The notes beneath the pieces were generated by a model. It saw only the letters and a program-made list of their open reading frames with translations, made no database searches and had not been told where the DNA came from. The translations under genes and the position numbers were made by a program. From Pleurocapsa sp. CCALA 161 (GTDB taxonomy: Bacteria; Cyanobacteriota; Cyanobacteriia; Cyanobacteriales; Xenococcaceae), in assembly GCF_003003995.1 (NCBI RefSeq), contig NZ_PVWF01000046.1, positions 1 through 40,134 on the forward strand: 40,134 nt of DNA. The letters are read 5' to 3'. Position 1 is the first letter of the stretch. Each line of letters starts with the position of its first letter. Positions 16,488 through 25,807 of this stretch are shown piece after piece.

Positions 16488-17519
16488 ATGTCATTAAAGA
16501 TAGGTATGGTTTTTGCCGATTTACCCCAAGAAGGAAAAAAACCTGGTGGAGTTTCTGTAGTTATCCATGAACTTGCTAATGCGCTAGTTCGGGCAAAGAA
16601 TTTTGTGAGAATATATACTTACTCTTCAAAGCCACACGATGCCTTGTATGAAGTAGTTAATCTAAAACCTTTGATTAATATGAAATTATCGAGGCGTCTT
16701 TTTCTACCCTTTCAACTAATTTTTCTTGATTATCAAGATCTAGATTTGCTACATTTGCATGGAGAAGATTGGGCTTATCTGAAACGAGATATTCCCACCA
16801 TCAGAACATTTCATGGCTGTAGTCTTAATGAAGCGCAATTTGCTGATAATTTAAAATCTAAATTTATCTTCAAAGTCTATCATTATCTTGAAATATTGGC
16901 ACGAAAGCTAGCCAACCTATCTGTAGGCATAGGAGATGATACAGTAGCATTGTTGGATGTCAAACACATTATTTATAATGGATACACCAAAGCTTTATAC
17001 TATCCACCACAGCACAAAGCTAATAAACCAACTGCAATTGTAATCGGAACTTTGCAAGGACGTAAGCAATCTATATTAGCCATTGAATTATTACTAAAAA
17101 TAAAAAAGGAAATACCAGAATTAGTAATTCATGCAGTAGTTGATCAACCATATAATCATCCAGATGTTAATAATTGGATTGGAGTGTCTAGTGAAAAGTT
17201 AGCTCAGTTGACTAGAGATTCTTGGATTGGAGTTTCAACAACACTTTATGAAGGATTTGGTATCTATTATTTAGAATGGATGGCATCAGGAACCATCCCT
17301 GTGACTTTTGAAAATGTAGGCATTAAGAATTTGATCAAAAATTACCAAGCAGGTATTTTTTGTGAAGATACCAATGATATGTACCATAAAGTACTGTCTA
17401 TTTTGCAAAATTCATCTTCTAGAATTGCTTATTCTCGTAATGCTATTACAGCATCTAAATCTCTAAGTTGGGATGGAATAGCAGAAGAATACATAAAGTT
17501 TTACTCTCAACTTATGTGA
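16488..17519 (+). CDS. Glycosyltransferase family 4
   Basis: A 343-residue GT-B enzyme starting MSLKIGMVFADLPQEGKKPG, with the glycine-rich N-terminal loop of family 4 (KPGGVSVVIHELANAL). The C-terminal nucleotide-sugar domain includes STTLYEGFGIYYLEWMASGT, where the E-x7-E pair is EGFGIYYLE, followed by TIPVTFENVG. The canonical GTPVI loop is therefore diverged (GTIPVTF). The donor and acceptor sugars cannot be read from the sequence. An acaggaaaag ribosome binding site precedes the ATG. It sits between two sulfotransferase genes in the same operon-like run. Confidence 0.85.
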   Translation: MSLKIGMVFADLPQEGKKPGGVSVVIHELANALVRAKNFVRIYTYSSKPHDALYEVVNLKPLINMKLSRRLFLPFQLIFLDYQDLDLLHLHGEDWAYLKRDIPTIRTFHGCSLNEAQFADNLKSKFIFKVYHYLEILARKLANLSVGIGDDTVALLDVKHIIYNGYTKALYYPPQHKANKPTAIVIGTLQGRKQSILAIELLLKIKKEIPELVIHAVVDQPYNHPDVNNWIGVSSEKLAQLTRDSWIGVSTTLYEGFGIYYLEWMASGTIPVTFENVGIKNLIKNYQAGIFCEDTNDMYHKVLSILQNSSSRIAYSRNAITASKSLSWDGIAEEYIKFYSQLM

Positions 17520-17635
17520 AATAGTAAATAAAAATTATTCTTTTTATCTATTCGTATTTTTGTATAAGATGAAGTATTTATTTCTAATGACGAATCAAAA
17601 ATAGAAAACTTGTATTTCACAGTGAAATCATTGCA

Positions 17636-18595
17636 ATGTTTAACATGAAACAATCAGATAAAATAAACTTAGTTTACATTGCTAGCATCGGTCATAGTGG
17701 TTCTACTTTAGTAGAATCTATGTTAGGTACTCATTCTAAAATAGCTACCTGTGGGGAAATTCATATTTGGCCTCATGAAATTATTCGTCAAGGAGTTTTA
17801 CCTTGTAGCTGTGGAAAATCTGTTATTGATTGCGAGTTTTGGGATAAGATGCTCAAATCAGTGAACCCCTTAGACCAATCAGAGCCACAGATAGATTTTT
17901 TCAGAGAAAAACATAACGCTGGACACACAGTTAGACTAAACAGATTGTTAGATTTTACTAGTAAAAAACTTGATCTTGAAACCGAAAGAAAGATACGAGT
18001 ATATGCTCAAAATAACTATAGTGTATTTAAATCATTTTTAGAACTAATACAAGTAGAACTAGATACTCAAGTAGATTGGATAGTAGACGCTTCTAAAGAT
18101 CCTTATCGCTTGGCTTGGCTTGCTCGCTCTGATCTTTTCAACCTCAAAGTGATACAGATAGTAAAGAATCCACCTGCATTTATTTATTCAATGCTGAAGA
18201 AGCTACCGAAAGACAAAGCACACTCACCTTATCATCGATTTTATGAAACTACCAGACAATCTCTAAAATGGTCAATTGAAAACGAGTTAATCTCACAGGC
18301 AGCCCTAAATCACCTTAAAGCAGAAGACTATATGCTAATTAATTATGAAAAATTAGCATCACAACCGTCCGAAACATTTAAGCAAGTATGTAAAATGCTT
18401 AATTGTCAATTTGAAGAGAAAACGGTAAATAATTTTCGCGCGGGCAACGTTCACACAATTGCAGGTAATCCAATGCGTTACCAAAAGGGAGGAATTGTTT
18501 TAGATGAGAAATGGAAAAAATTGCTATCAGCTAATCATCGTCGAATGGCAGAGACATTAACTTTAATAAATAGGCATACATATGGTTATCGTTAA
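17636..18595 (+). CDS. Sulfotransferase 2
   Basis: A 319-residue protein with a PAPS-binding P-loop-like motif IASIGHSGSTLVESML at 15-30 and GTHSKIATCGEIH after it, as in Sulfotransfer_3-type enzymes. A WIVDASKDPYRLAWLA segment and IQIVKNPPAFIYSML in mid-protein correspond to the 3'-phosphate binding region, in which the usual Arg is Lys (VKNP). The pair of cysteines in LPCSCGKS and another in VIDCEFW resemble a small cysteine-rich insertion seen in this subgroup. The first ATG (17636) is followed three codons later by another, and either may be used. It is distinct in sequence from sulfotransferase 1, implying a different sugar position. Confidence 0.85.
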   Translation: MFNMKQSDKINLVYIASIGHSGSTLVESMLGTHSKIATCGEIHIWPHEIIRQGVLPCSCGKSVIDCEFWDKMLKSVNPLDQSEPQIDFFREKHNAGHTVRLNRLLDFTSKKLDLETERKIRVYAQNNYSVFKSFLELIQVELDTQVDWIVDASKDPYRLAWLARSDLFNLKVIQIVKNPPAFIYSMLKKLPKDKAHSPYHRFYETTRQSLKWSIENELISQAALNHLKAEDYMLINYEKLASQPSETFKQVCKMLNCQFEEKTVNNFRAGNVHTIAGNPMRYQKGGIVLDEKWKKLLSANHRRMAETLTLINRHTYGYR

Positions 18596-18655
18596 TGGTG
18601 AGGTGGTTAAATATAAATGAGCTAATTAAACATATTAAGTATAGAGGAATATCGT

Positions 18656-20041
18656 TTGAACTCTCAATCAAAACTTGCAAATAACTTTGCCACTCAAGTA
18701 TTTAAAATAAAGTTTCAACCTTCATCTGCTTGGGCAGCCATTTTTAGCTTATTATTTTTAACTGTTACTTTGGTCATAATTAATGCCGGTAATATTATCA
18801 ATTTATTTTTTCCCATAACAGCAACTGCAATAGCTATCTTTTTATATTTTCGTCATCCCATAATCTACGTTAGCTTTATGTGGTGGATGTGGTTTTTAGC
18901 ACCTTTGGTTCGTCGTTTGGCGGACTATAGAGGAGGGGGATACACTGAGCCAAGCTTGATTTTACTTACCCCTTTTTTAGTAGTATCAATAACTATTGTT
19001 AATTTTGTAAATTACTTTCCTAAATTATTTCGTCAAGACAATTTACCTTTCATTTTATCTTTTTTAGGGTTATTTTATGGTTTTTTTATTGGTTTGATCA
19101 AGTGGTCTATATTTGAGACAGGAATTGGTTTCCTCAACTGGTTTAGTCCTGTTCTCATGGGATTTTATCTATCTACAAATTGGCGTAACTATCCGAAATA
19201 TCGCCAGATAATACAGCAAACCTTTATATGGGGAGTATTGATTATGGGATTGTACGGTTTAATACAGTTTTTAACTGCGCCAGACTGGGATGTCTTTTGG
19301 CTGACTAATAGTGAATTTAGTTCAGCAGGAAAACCCGTTCCCTTAGAAATTAGAGTGTGGAGTACTATGAATGATCCTGGGGCTTTCGCTAATACTATGG
19401 GTGCCGGATTATTAGTTTTATTTTCTGGGGAAGGAATACTAAACTTAAGTACGTCTATTGTTGGTTACATGTCATTTTTATTATCGTTGGTGAGATCTGC
19501 TTGGGGAGCTTGGGTTATAGGTCTATTAACGTTTATAACTTCTGTCAAATCTAGATTTCAAATTCGTTTTATTGTCGGAATATTGATATTGTCTATGTTT
19601 ATCATCTCTTTAAGTACAATAGAACCATTCTCGACAACTTTGAGCGCGCGTTTCCAAACTGTCTCTGAGATTGAAAACGACAAAAGCGCCCAAGTTAGAG
19701 TAGAACTATACAATGAAGAGTTAAATAGTGCTCTACAGAATTTGATAGGAAATGGGATAGGGGACAGACGAAATTATCATAGTACTTTTTTAGCCGTTTT
19801 TATGAACCTAGGATGGCTAGGAACAATTCCCTACTTCAGTGGTATATTTTTACTGTTTTGGAGCTTGTTTCAAAATATTGGCAACTATTTAGATTTATTC
19901 GGTAGGATTGCAAGAGCAATTTCATTCAGTACTTTTTCCAAGATTTTTCTCGGAATTATCGTTATTGATGTTCGAGGTATGGTTTTATGGGGATTCTTAG
20001 GTTTAGGAGTAGCGTGTCAAAAGTATTATCGTTATCGATAA
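18656..20041 (+). CDS. O-antigen ligase/polymerase-like membrane protein (Wzy candidate)
   Basis: A 461-residue integral membrane protein with about ten hydrophobic segments spread from residue 28 to the C-terminus. The stretch YRGGGYTEPSLILLTPFLV after the third segment and a long loop with the fairly polar region around 320-370 (SARFQTVSEIENDKSAQVRV) are typical of cyanobacterial exopolysaccharide polymerase candidates of the Wzy/WaaL superfamily. It would join lipid-linked repeat units on the outer face of the inner membrane. The start is a TTG at 18656-18658, supported by agagga about 8 bases upstream; no better ATG is in frame. Sequence divergence in this family makes the exact function (polymerase or ligase) uncertain. 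Confidence 0.78.
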   Translation: MNSQSKLANNFATQVFKIKFQPSSAWAAIFSLLFLTVTLVIINAGNIINLFFPITATAIAIFLYFRHPIIYVSFMWWMWFLAPLVRRLADYRGGGYTEPSLILLTPFLVVSITIVNFVNYFPKLFRQDNLPFILSFLGLFYGFFIGLIKWSIFETGIGFLNWFSPVLMGFYLSTNWRNYPKYRQIIQQTFIWGVLIMGLYGLIQFLTAPDWDVFWLTNSEFSSAGKPVPLEIRVWSTMNDPGAFANTMGAGLLVLFSGEGILNLSTSIVGYMSFLLSLVRSAWGAWVIGLLTFITSVKSRFQIRFIVGILILSMFIISLSTIEPFSTTLSARFQTVSEIENDKSAQVRVELYNEELNSALQNLIGNGIGDRRNYHSTFLAVFMNLGWLGTIPYFSGIFLLFWSLFQNIGNYLDLFGRIARAISFSTFSKIFLGIIVIDVRGMVLWGFLGLGVACQKYYRYR

Positions 20042-20111
20042 ATTTTTTGTAGTCTTTTGATATTTTTGGTTTCAATTAATACACAATTTTGATAGATATT
20101 TAAATTATTCA

Positions 20112-21077
20112 ATGAACATTAAAATTGCCGTGGATAAAATTAAAAATTGGGTTTTTGTAACGGGAGTTCCTCGTAGTGGAACGACGTTTGCGGGAACAGT
20201 ACTAAGTCTTCCTTTACAAGTTGATTATATACATGAACCATTCAATCCCACCTGTGGTATTGCGGGAACCGACTTGTGGTATCCGTATTTTAGTAATACT
20301 ACCGACACTGAGGATAAGGATAGATATCATGATTTAATTAAATCTATTTTTAGCTATGATTTTAGTTTGAAAAATAACATTCCTCCTGATGATTCTTTGG
20401 TAAAAAAAATTGGTAAAAAAGTCGTTGGTAGTAGAGGGCCTTTTAATCTAACTTTAGCGAAACTAAATCCATTACATGAAGCTGCAATTATAAAAGATCC
20501 TACTGGGATATTTTTAACAGAGTATCTGTATCTTAATTATGGCGTTAAACCAGTGATTATTGTTAGGCATCCGACTTCACTTATTGCTAGTCTTAAAAGG
20601 TTAGATTGGGTTCCCAATCTAGCTCGATTTCATGATAAACCGCATTTGATAGATGATTACTTTTCTGAAGAAAGAGAACTGCTAACTAAAGAATGGTCAA
20701 ATAGTATTCAAAAATCTTCTGTTCACTGGAAAGCTGCATATAAAGTCATGTTAGAACAAGCTAGTAAGTATCCAGATTGGCAAGTAGTGACTCATGAAGA
20801 CTTGAGTCAAAAACCTGTTGATGTTTTTCATTCCCTTTATGAAAAGCTAAATTTACCTTGGTCTGAATCAGTCAAACAAAAAATTATTAATTTAACTAAG
20901 GTAAATAAATCTGCTCAAGCAAGACAAGGAAAAGTCCAAGATTTCAAAAGAAATAGTGCTAAAATTTTTGACATGTATCGCCAATCTTTAACAATAGTAG
21001 AAAGACAAGAAATTTTTGAGATTGTTAAAGATGTAGCTTTGCAAGTTTACACTGAAAAAAGCTTTGCACTGGATTAA
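20112..21077 (+). CDS. Sulfotransferase 3
   Basis: A 321-residue sulfotransferase. The PAPS-binding loop reads FVTGVPRSGTTFAGTVLS at 15-32, followed by DYIHEPFNP, which matches the second conserved element (HEP) of this group. The mid-protein VIIVRHPTSLIASLKRL is the 3'-phosphate binding motif with the conserved Arg-x-Pro-x-Ser pattern. It is longer than sulfotransferase 1 and closer to the Sulfotransfer_3 or tyrosyl-sulfotransferase-like types. No membrane anchor is seen, so it acts in the cytoplasm, presumably on lipid-linked repeat units. It lies between the polymerase and the secreted hydrolase genes. Confidence 0.88.
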   Translation: MNIKIAVDKIKNWVFVTGVPRSGTTFAGTVLSLPLQVDYIHEPFNPTCGIAGTDLWYPYFSNTTDTEDKDRYHDLIKSIFSYDFSLKNNIPPDDSLVKKIGKKVVGSRGPFNLTLAKLNPLHEAAIIKDPTGIFLTEYLYLNYGVKPVIIVRHPTSLIASLKRLDWVPNLARFHDKPHLIDDYFSEERELLTKEWSNSIQKSSVHWKAAYKVMLEQASKYPDWQVVTHEDLSQKPVDVFHSLYEKLNLPWSESVKQKIINLTKVNKSAQARQGKVQDFKRNSAKIFDMYRQSLTIVERQEIFEIVKDVALQVYTEKSFALD

Positions 21078-21150
21078 TTTAAAGAAACTTAAAGCCAAGA
21101 AAAAGAAGGTGTAAATTAAATGTTAACGAAAATACAAAATCGGAAAAAGT

Positions 21151-23169
21151 ATGATTTTCACAATTAAGAAAATAATAAATGTTGCAATCATCGTAATTGC
21201 TACATTTATATTATTAATAGCTAGTCATAATGCATTTAGTATAGGTAATCAACTAAAATTTTACACTGACGAATCCTACTTAATGAATATACCATTTGGT
21301 ACTCATTCTCACTGGTTACAACCTTGGAGAGCTTATCTGGAGACTGTCCCTGCTAAAAAATTTTTAGATGGTATAGGAATAGTTTTTCAAGAAAAACAAA
21401 ACCCGAAGTTAATTGCACAGATGTTAGCTAAACACGGAGTGCGTCATGCTCGTTTTGAAATCAGTTGGGGAATGCTGGACTATGGTGATGAAACAAAGCT
21501 GATAACTAATAAGGAAACGGAATTTAAAAATAGATTAATTGCTTTAAAGAATTTTGGCATACGTCCACTTATCCTACTCAATTCTAATCACGGCTTACCT
21601 TGTCCTATTAAATTACAAAATAAAAGGGTAACTACAACCGCACATATTGGCGATCGCAAAATAATACTGGATTCAGTAAACAATCTTAGTGTTGGATACA
21701 GTGGTTTGTCTAATATTTCAGGAAAAAAATGGGCTGCTGAAGCCTTAATTACTGAGATTAGGGGAAATCAAATTACTATTTCTAAACCCTTAAGCAAGAA
21801 CATTATGGCAGGTTCTTCTATTGAAATAGCCACTCTGAAATACAAACCTTTTTCTTCACCTGGAACGATTGATTATCAAGAAACGTTGAGTGGTTGGTTT
21901 AATTATATAAATACAATTGCAGGGTTTGTAACCAAAACTTTGGAAACTGAAAATAATGATGATAAAGGATTCGATCTGGAAATTTGGAACGAATTAACAT
22001 TTGGCTCTAACTTTTTAAATATAAATTCATATTACGAACATCAGTTAGATGAACATTATAGTAAAAAAGATATTTCGAACAACTTGATTGGTGAAACAGC
22101 AAGGTATATTGACAATCATTCTAATGACTTTCTGGGGGTAAAAATTACTAATGGTTTTGCCAATACAATCCCATGGCCAGCATCGTCTCAATTACCACCT
22201 AGAATTCATGCTTTAAGTAAGCATCCTTATCCTAAATTTAAAAAGTATCCTCAAGATGAACCAAAATCTAAACCTGTTAACGCTTTAGGATTAAGAGATC
22301 TGGAGTTTCAATCTAAATTCACACCACATTATTCCACATTCTTTCCCGAATCATCTGCCACAGGTTTACTTAGTTCAACTATAGTTAGAGATATGGCTCC
22401 AATAACCTCAGAAGTACACGGTGTTGACCACGGGCGTTATGGAAGAAAAATTTCGGGACAAGTTGTATCTACTCCAATCTGGATCACTGAAGCGAATGTT
22501 TCTCCAAGTAATTATGACCCAAATATATCTAATGAAAGGGCATTGAAAATCAAAGCTAAAGCAGCAGCCAGATATTTCTGTTTTTTCTTAAATAAAGGTG
22601 CAGAGAGATTATATTTATTTGCTGCTGGAGGTAGATGGAAAGATAATAATTTGGCTGTTGTTCAAGAAAACTTTTTGAAATATGCTTTTTCAAACAGTGA
22701 TTATCCAATTAAAGATGATTTTTATATCTCTCCAGCTTTAAAGGTTTTAAAAAGAATTTGTGATCAAATGACGCTAAATATTGATTCAGATTTAGTTGAC
22801 ATCAAACAATTAAAGATTATTTCCATAACTGATTCACACAATCACTATCAATTTCAAGGTAACAACATTGAAAAACATCCAAATTTATATAATAGAGACG
22901 TATTTACTTTTCTTCCTTTTCAAGTTAATCAAAAAAAGTTCGTAATCCCATATTATATAATGACTAGAAATTTGATGGAGGATATGGTTTCAGAAAGTTT
23001 TACAATCAAGATTAATGGAGAACAGCTAAGTAAAGCTTCAGTTCAAGTTTATGATCCTATAAATAATAGGAAATTACCTGTTTCAACTAAATATTCCCAT
23101 GATAATTTATCAATTAAGTTAACTGCTACAGACTATCCGTATCTTTTAATCATAAATAATAATACATAA
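21151..23169 (+). CDS. Secreted or membrane-anchored clan GH-A glycoside hydrolase
   Basis: A 672-residue protein. The hydrophobic segment at about 10-30 is an uncleaved anchor or signal peptide. A TIM-barrel hydrolase of the GH39-like clan GH-A type follows: LDYGD and RPLILLNSNHG mark early strands, Glu281 in LEIWNELTFGSNF is the likely acid/base and Glu447 in PIWITEANVSPS the likely nucleophile. Between about 155 and 240 an inserted beta-rich segment (DRKIILDSVNNLSVGYSG...) breaks the barrel. The C-terminal part (about 560-670) looks like a beta-sandwich. In polysaccharide clusters such enzymes trim, release or remodel the polymer outside the inner membrane. The substrate is unknown, and relatives in other cyanobacterial clusters are mostly unannotated as far as I know. 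Confidence 0.7.
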   Translation: MIFTIKKIINVAIIVIATFILLIASHNAFSIGNQLKFYTDESYLMNIPFGTHSHWLQPWRAYLETVPAKKFLDGIGIVFQEKQNPKLIAQMLAKHGVRHARFEISWGMLDYGDETKLITNKETEFKNRLIALKNFGIRPLILLNSNHGLPCPIKLQNKRVTTTAHIGDRKIILDSVNNLSVGYSGLSNISGKKWAAEALITEIRGNQITISKPLSKNIMAGSSIEIATLKYKPFSSPGTIDYQETLSGWFNYINTIAGFVTKTLETENNDDKGFDLEIWNELTFGSNFLNINSYYEHQLDEHYSKKDISNNLIGETARYIDNHSNDFLGVKITNGFANTIPWPASSQLPPRIHALSKHPYPKFKKYPQDEPKSKPVNALGLRDLEFQSKFTPHYSTFFPESSATGLLSSTIVRDMAPITSEVHGVDHGRYGRKISGQVVSTPIWITEANVSPSNYDPNISNERALKIKAKAAARYFCFFLNKGAERLYLFAAGGRWKDNNLAVVQENFLKYAFSNSDYPIKDDFYISPALKVLKRICDQMTLNIDSDLVDIKQLKIISITDSHNHYQFQGNNIEKHPNLYNRDVFTFLPFQVNQKKFVIPYYIMTRNLMEDMVSESFTIKINGEQLSKASVQVYDPINNRKLPVSTKYSHDNLSIKLTATDYPYLLIINNNT

Positions 23170-23261
23170 GAGGAAATATAATTACAAAGTTCAGAAAATT
23201 AATAACGTCAGTAATCACAATTTATTCGTTAATATTCAACCATACTTTTATTATCAAAAAA

Positions 23262-23963
23262 ATGCGGATCTCACATAAATACAAATTTATTTTTTTTGCT
23301 AATCCAAAAACAGGTTCTGAGACTGTAAGAGAAATACTCAAACCGTATTCTGATGTGTCATCTGTTCATTATAAAGAAAGAACTCCCCAAAATCCATTCT
23401 ATTCTCATATAACTCCAAAAGAAGTCAAACAAATATTTCAAGAACGAGACTTGAACTACGATGAATACTTTAAATTTACTTTTGTTAGAAATCCTTGGGC
23501 CAGGCTTGTATCTTTATATGAAATGATTTACGATACTGAAGCAGGAGGATTTGTCAAAAACAAGCTAAAATTTGAATTAAAAAGGCTTTCTAAAAAAATA
23601 TTTCTGAAAAAACCTGACTTTAAAGATTGGTTATTAACAATAGACAATGATGGCATTGGTGCAGGGGGGAAAGACTGGGAAAGGTGGAGAAGATATGGAA
23701 GTTATTCCATTGACAATTATATTATGGACAGCGAAAGGAATGTTTTAGTAGACAAAGTAGTAAGACTTGAAGATATCAAGACAGAATTAATTCCTGTGTT
23801 AAGGAAAGTGGGAATACCGCATGCAGAAAGTATTAATTTAAAGAAAAGTAATAGTAGAAAATACAAAAACTATATGACATATTATAGCAAAGACTCTATC
23901 GAATTGGTAAGCAAGCTATATAAATATGATATTGAGAATTTTAATTATAGCTTTGAATATTAA
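23262..23963 (+). CDS. Sulfotransferase 4 (Sulfotransfer_2-like)
   Basis: A 233-residue small sulfotransferase resembling the Sulfotransfer_2 family, the group with chondroitin and heparan 2-O-sulfotransferases. The 5'-phosphosulfate loop is FFANPKTGSETVREIL at about 11-26, where Lys replaces the Arg of the other family members. The 3'-phosphate motif is FTFVRNPWARLVSLYEM at about 71-87, with the conserved RNPWxRxxSxY pattern. It is a close functional relative of sulfotransferase 5 downstream but differs clearly in sequence. The gene and its surroundings are very AT-rich. Confidence 0.85.
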   Translation: MRISHKYKFIFFANPKTGSETVREILKPYSDVSSVHYKERTPQNPFYSHITPKEVKQIFQERDLNYDEYFKFTFVRNPWARLVSLYEMIYDTEAGGFVKNKLKFELKRLSKKIFLKKPDFKDWLLTIDNDGIGAGGKDWERWRRYGSYSIDNYIMDSERNVLVDKVVRLEDIKTELIPVLRKVGIPHAESINLKKSNSRKYKNYMTYYSKDSIELVSKLYKYDIENFNYSFEY

Positions 23964-24245
23964 AGTTCTATATTTATTACTTCAAGCCTCAAAAGAACTT
24001 GAATTATAAACCTGTAGTAATACTAAAGTACTAAATTTCAAAACTAACTTAAGTCTTTATTAATGCTGTGTAAATAGAATTAAAAATTAAAATCTTTGTT
24101 TTTTTCTTCCTGTATAGGTTATGCCATCTCAGTACTTTCAACAAATACTATACACAAGCTAGTTAAATTTAATCGATCTAAAAAGTTATTTTATTACAGA
24201 CTTAAAATCTTACTAGTAAACACTGAAGTTTATTTAATAAAATAG
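23964..24245. other. AT-rich gap of 282 bases
   Basis: No reading frame with a recognisable product and no strong inverted repeat. The stretch is rich in A and T, like the flanking sulfotransferase genes. It could hold an internal promoter for the acyltransferase that follows; no element can be asserted. Confidence 0.35.
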
Positions 24246-24887
24246 ATGAGAAAAATTTTACTTTTAATTGCAGTAATTCTCCCTTTACCTATTAAATTAT
24301 TTGTTTATAAATTTATAGGGTGGAGTATCGGTAAAAATGTAAAGATTGGCTTTAGCTACATCAACTGTGAACATTGTATTTTGAAAGATAATGTTACAAT
24401 CGGAAACTTTAATATCATTAGGCGTTTAACTTTGTTTCAAATAGGAGGTGGCCCTTGTATAAAAAACTTTAATCAGTTTTTCTTCTCTGGCAATAAGGAT
24501 GAGTCTCCTTCCTGGTCTGGCAAAATAATTTTAGAGGAAAAAGTAAACATTATGAGCCATCATTTTATTGACGCGGGAGGAAGTGTAAATGTTGGTAAAA
24601 ACACCACTATTGCTGGCAGAGATTCTCATATTTGGAATCATGGAATTAGCTACATCAATGGTAGTACTAAAAAAGAAAAACTAAGATATGAAGTAAATGT
24701 AGGTAGAAATGTTTATGTTGGGGCTAGAGTATCGATTTTAGGATGTAGTGTTCCAGACCAAGCTATGGTTGGTGCCGGAAGTGTAGTTAATAAATCTTTT
24801 CCCCCTGAAGAATATCCTATATTAATCGCTGGAAATCCAGCTATAGTTAAGAAGCGTTATGAACTGCTTAATAATTTAGATAAATAG
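24246..24887 (+). CDS. Acyltransferase, left-handed beta-helix type (1)
   Basis: A 213-residue protein with hexapeptide-repeat character (I/V-G-x-x-x-x): GKNVKIGFSYINCEHCILK, DNVTIGNFNIIRR, NVGKNTTIAGRDSHIWNHG and VGRNVYVGARVSILGCSVPD. It ends with AMVGAGSVVNKSFPPEEYPI and LIAGNPAIVKKR, as in O-acyltransferases acting on sugars. The hydrophobic N-terminus (about 4-25, LLLIAVILPLPIKLFVYKF) suggests membrane association. The histidine in SHIWNHG is a plausible catalytic base. It likely acetylates or otherwise acylates the polysaccharide or its lipid-linked precursor in the cytoplasm. It lies between two sulfotransferase genes, which supports joint tailoring of one polymer. Confidence 0.82.
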   Translation: MRKILLLIAVILPLPIKLFVYKFIGWSIGKNVKIGFSYINCEHCILKDNVTIGNFNIIRRLTLFQIGGGPCIKNFNQFFFSGNKDESPSWSGKIILEEKVNIMSHHFIDAGGSVNVGKNTTIAGRDSHIWNHGISYINGSTKKEKLRYEVNVGRNVYVGARVSILGCSVPDQAMVGAGSVVNKSFPPEEYPILIAGNPAIVKKRYELLNNLDK

Positions 24888-24944
24888 ATGATTCTAATTG
24901 TAAACCTACTAATTAATGTAATAGACAGGCAAAAATAAATAGCT

Positions 24945-25763
24945 ATGTTTGAATGCGAACGTTTAGTTTACTTACAACTTCAAAAAACTGGTTGTACCCA
25001 TATAGCTCAATTATTAAATGACTATATTGGAGGAAAACAAATCCAAAAACATAACAGTTTACCTGTTAATTTAATTGGTGAAAAATACATTATCGGCTCA
25101 ATTCGTAATCCTTGGGACTGGTATGTATCTTTATGGGCTTTCGGTTGTAATAGTAAAGGACTATTTCGGAAGAAATTGACATCACATAATCTAAATCATT
25201 TAAGATGTTTTCCTGTTAAAGAAAAAAAAGTAAGATCGATAAAGGCTTTATTTCATGAAGTTAACAAACCTATGAGTCTATGGAAAAAAACCTACGCTGA
25301 TGTAGAAAACCCTAGACTTTTTAGAGACTGGTTACATTTAATTTTCGATCCAATGAGAAAATACGATCTTACAGAAGGATATGGCTTTAGTCCAATCAGT
25401 TCATTTGCAGGTCTTTTAACCTATCGATATACTTGTGTACACAGCAATGTTTTAAAATTAAATAAGTTATTTAATAATACCGATATTATTTCTTTTGATC
25501 AATTGCTTGAATTTGATAAACAAAATAATTTGTTAAATGGAATTATAAGAAATGAAAGTCTTGAACAAGATTTAATTCAAGTTTTAAAAGATGTTGGATA
25601 TAAATTGACATTAGAAGAGCAAGAAGAAATTATATCTAGAAAAAAAATCAATACATCTAAACACAAACCATCTAGCTTCTACTATGATGATGAAACGGTT
25701 AATATGGTTCGTTCAAGGGAACAACTAATAATCGACAAGTATCAATATAACCCTCCAGAGTAA
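24945..25763 (+). CDS. Sulfotransferase 5 (Sulfotransfer_2-like)
   Basis: A 272-residue protein with the features of a small sulfotransferase. LVYLQLQKTGCTHIAQLLND at about 7-26 is the PAPS-binding loop, with Lys at the key position as in sulfotransferase 4, and GSIRNPWDWYVSLWAFG at about 51-67 is the 3'-phosphate motif. The two motifs are unusually close, so the first domain is compact and a longer insertion follows (about 70-150). It is 57 bases after acyltransferase 1 and 44 before acyltransferase 2, a tight arrangement consistent with cotranscription. The acceptor is not predictable. Confidence 0.8.
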   Translation: MFECERLVYLQLQKTGCTHIAQLLNDYIGGKQIQKHNSLPVNLIGEKYIIGSIRNPWDWYVSLWAFGCNSKGLFRKKLTSHNLNHLRCFPVKEKKVRSIKALFHEVNKPMSLWKKTYADVENPRLFRDWLHLIFDPMRKYDLTEGYGFSPISSFAGLLTYRYTCVHSNVLKLNKLFNNTDIISFDQLLEFDKQNNLLNGIIRNESLEQDLIQVLKDVGYKLTLEEQEEIISRKKINTSKHKPSSFYYDDETVNMVRSREQLIIDKYQYNPPE

Positions 25764-25807
25764 AATCTGGTTTGGATTGTTGAATTTTATTGAATTAACT
25801 GAAAATC

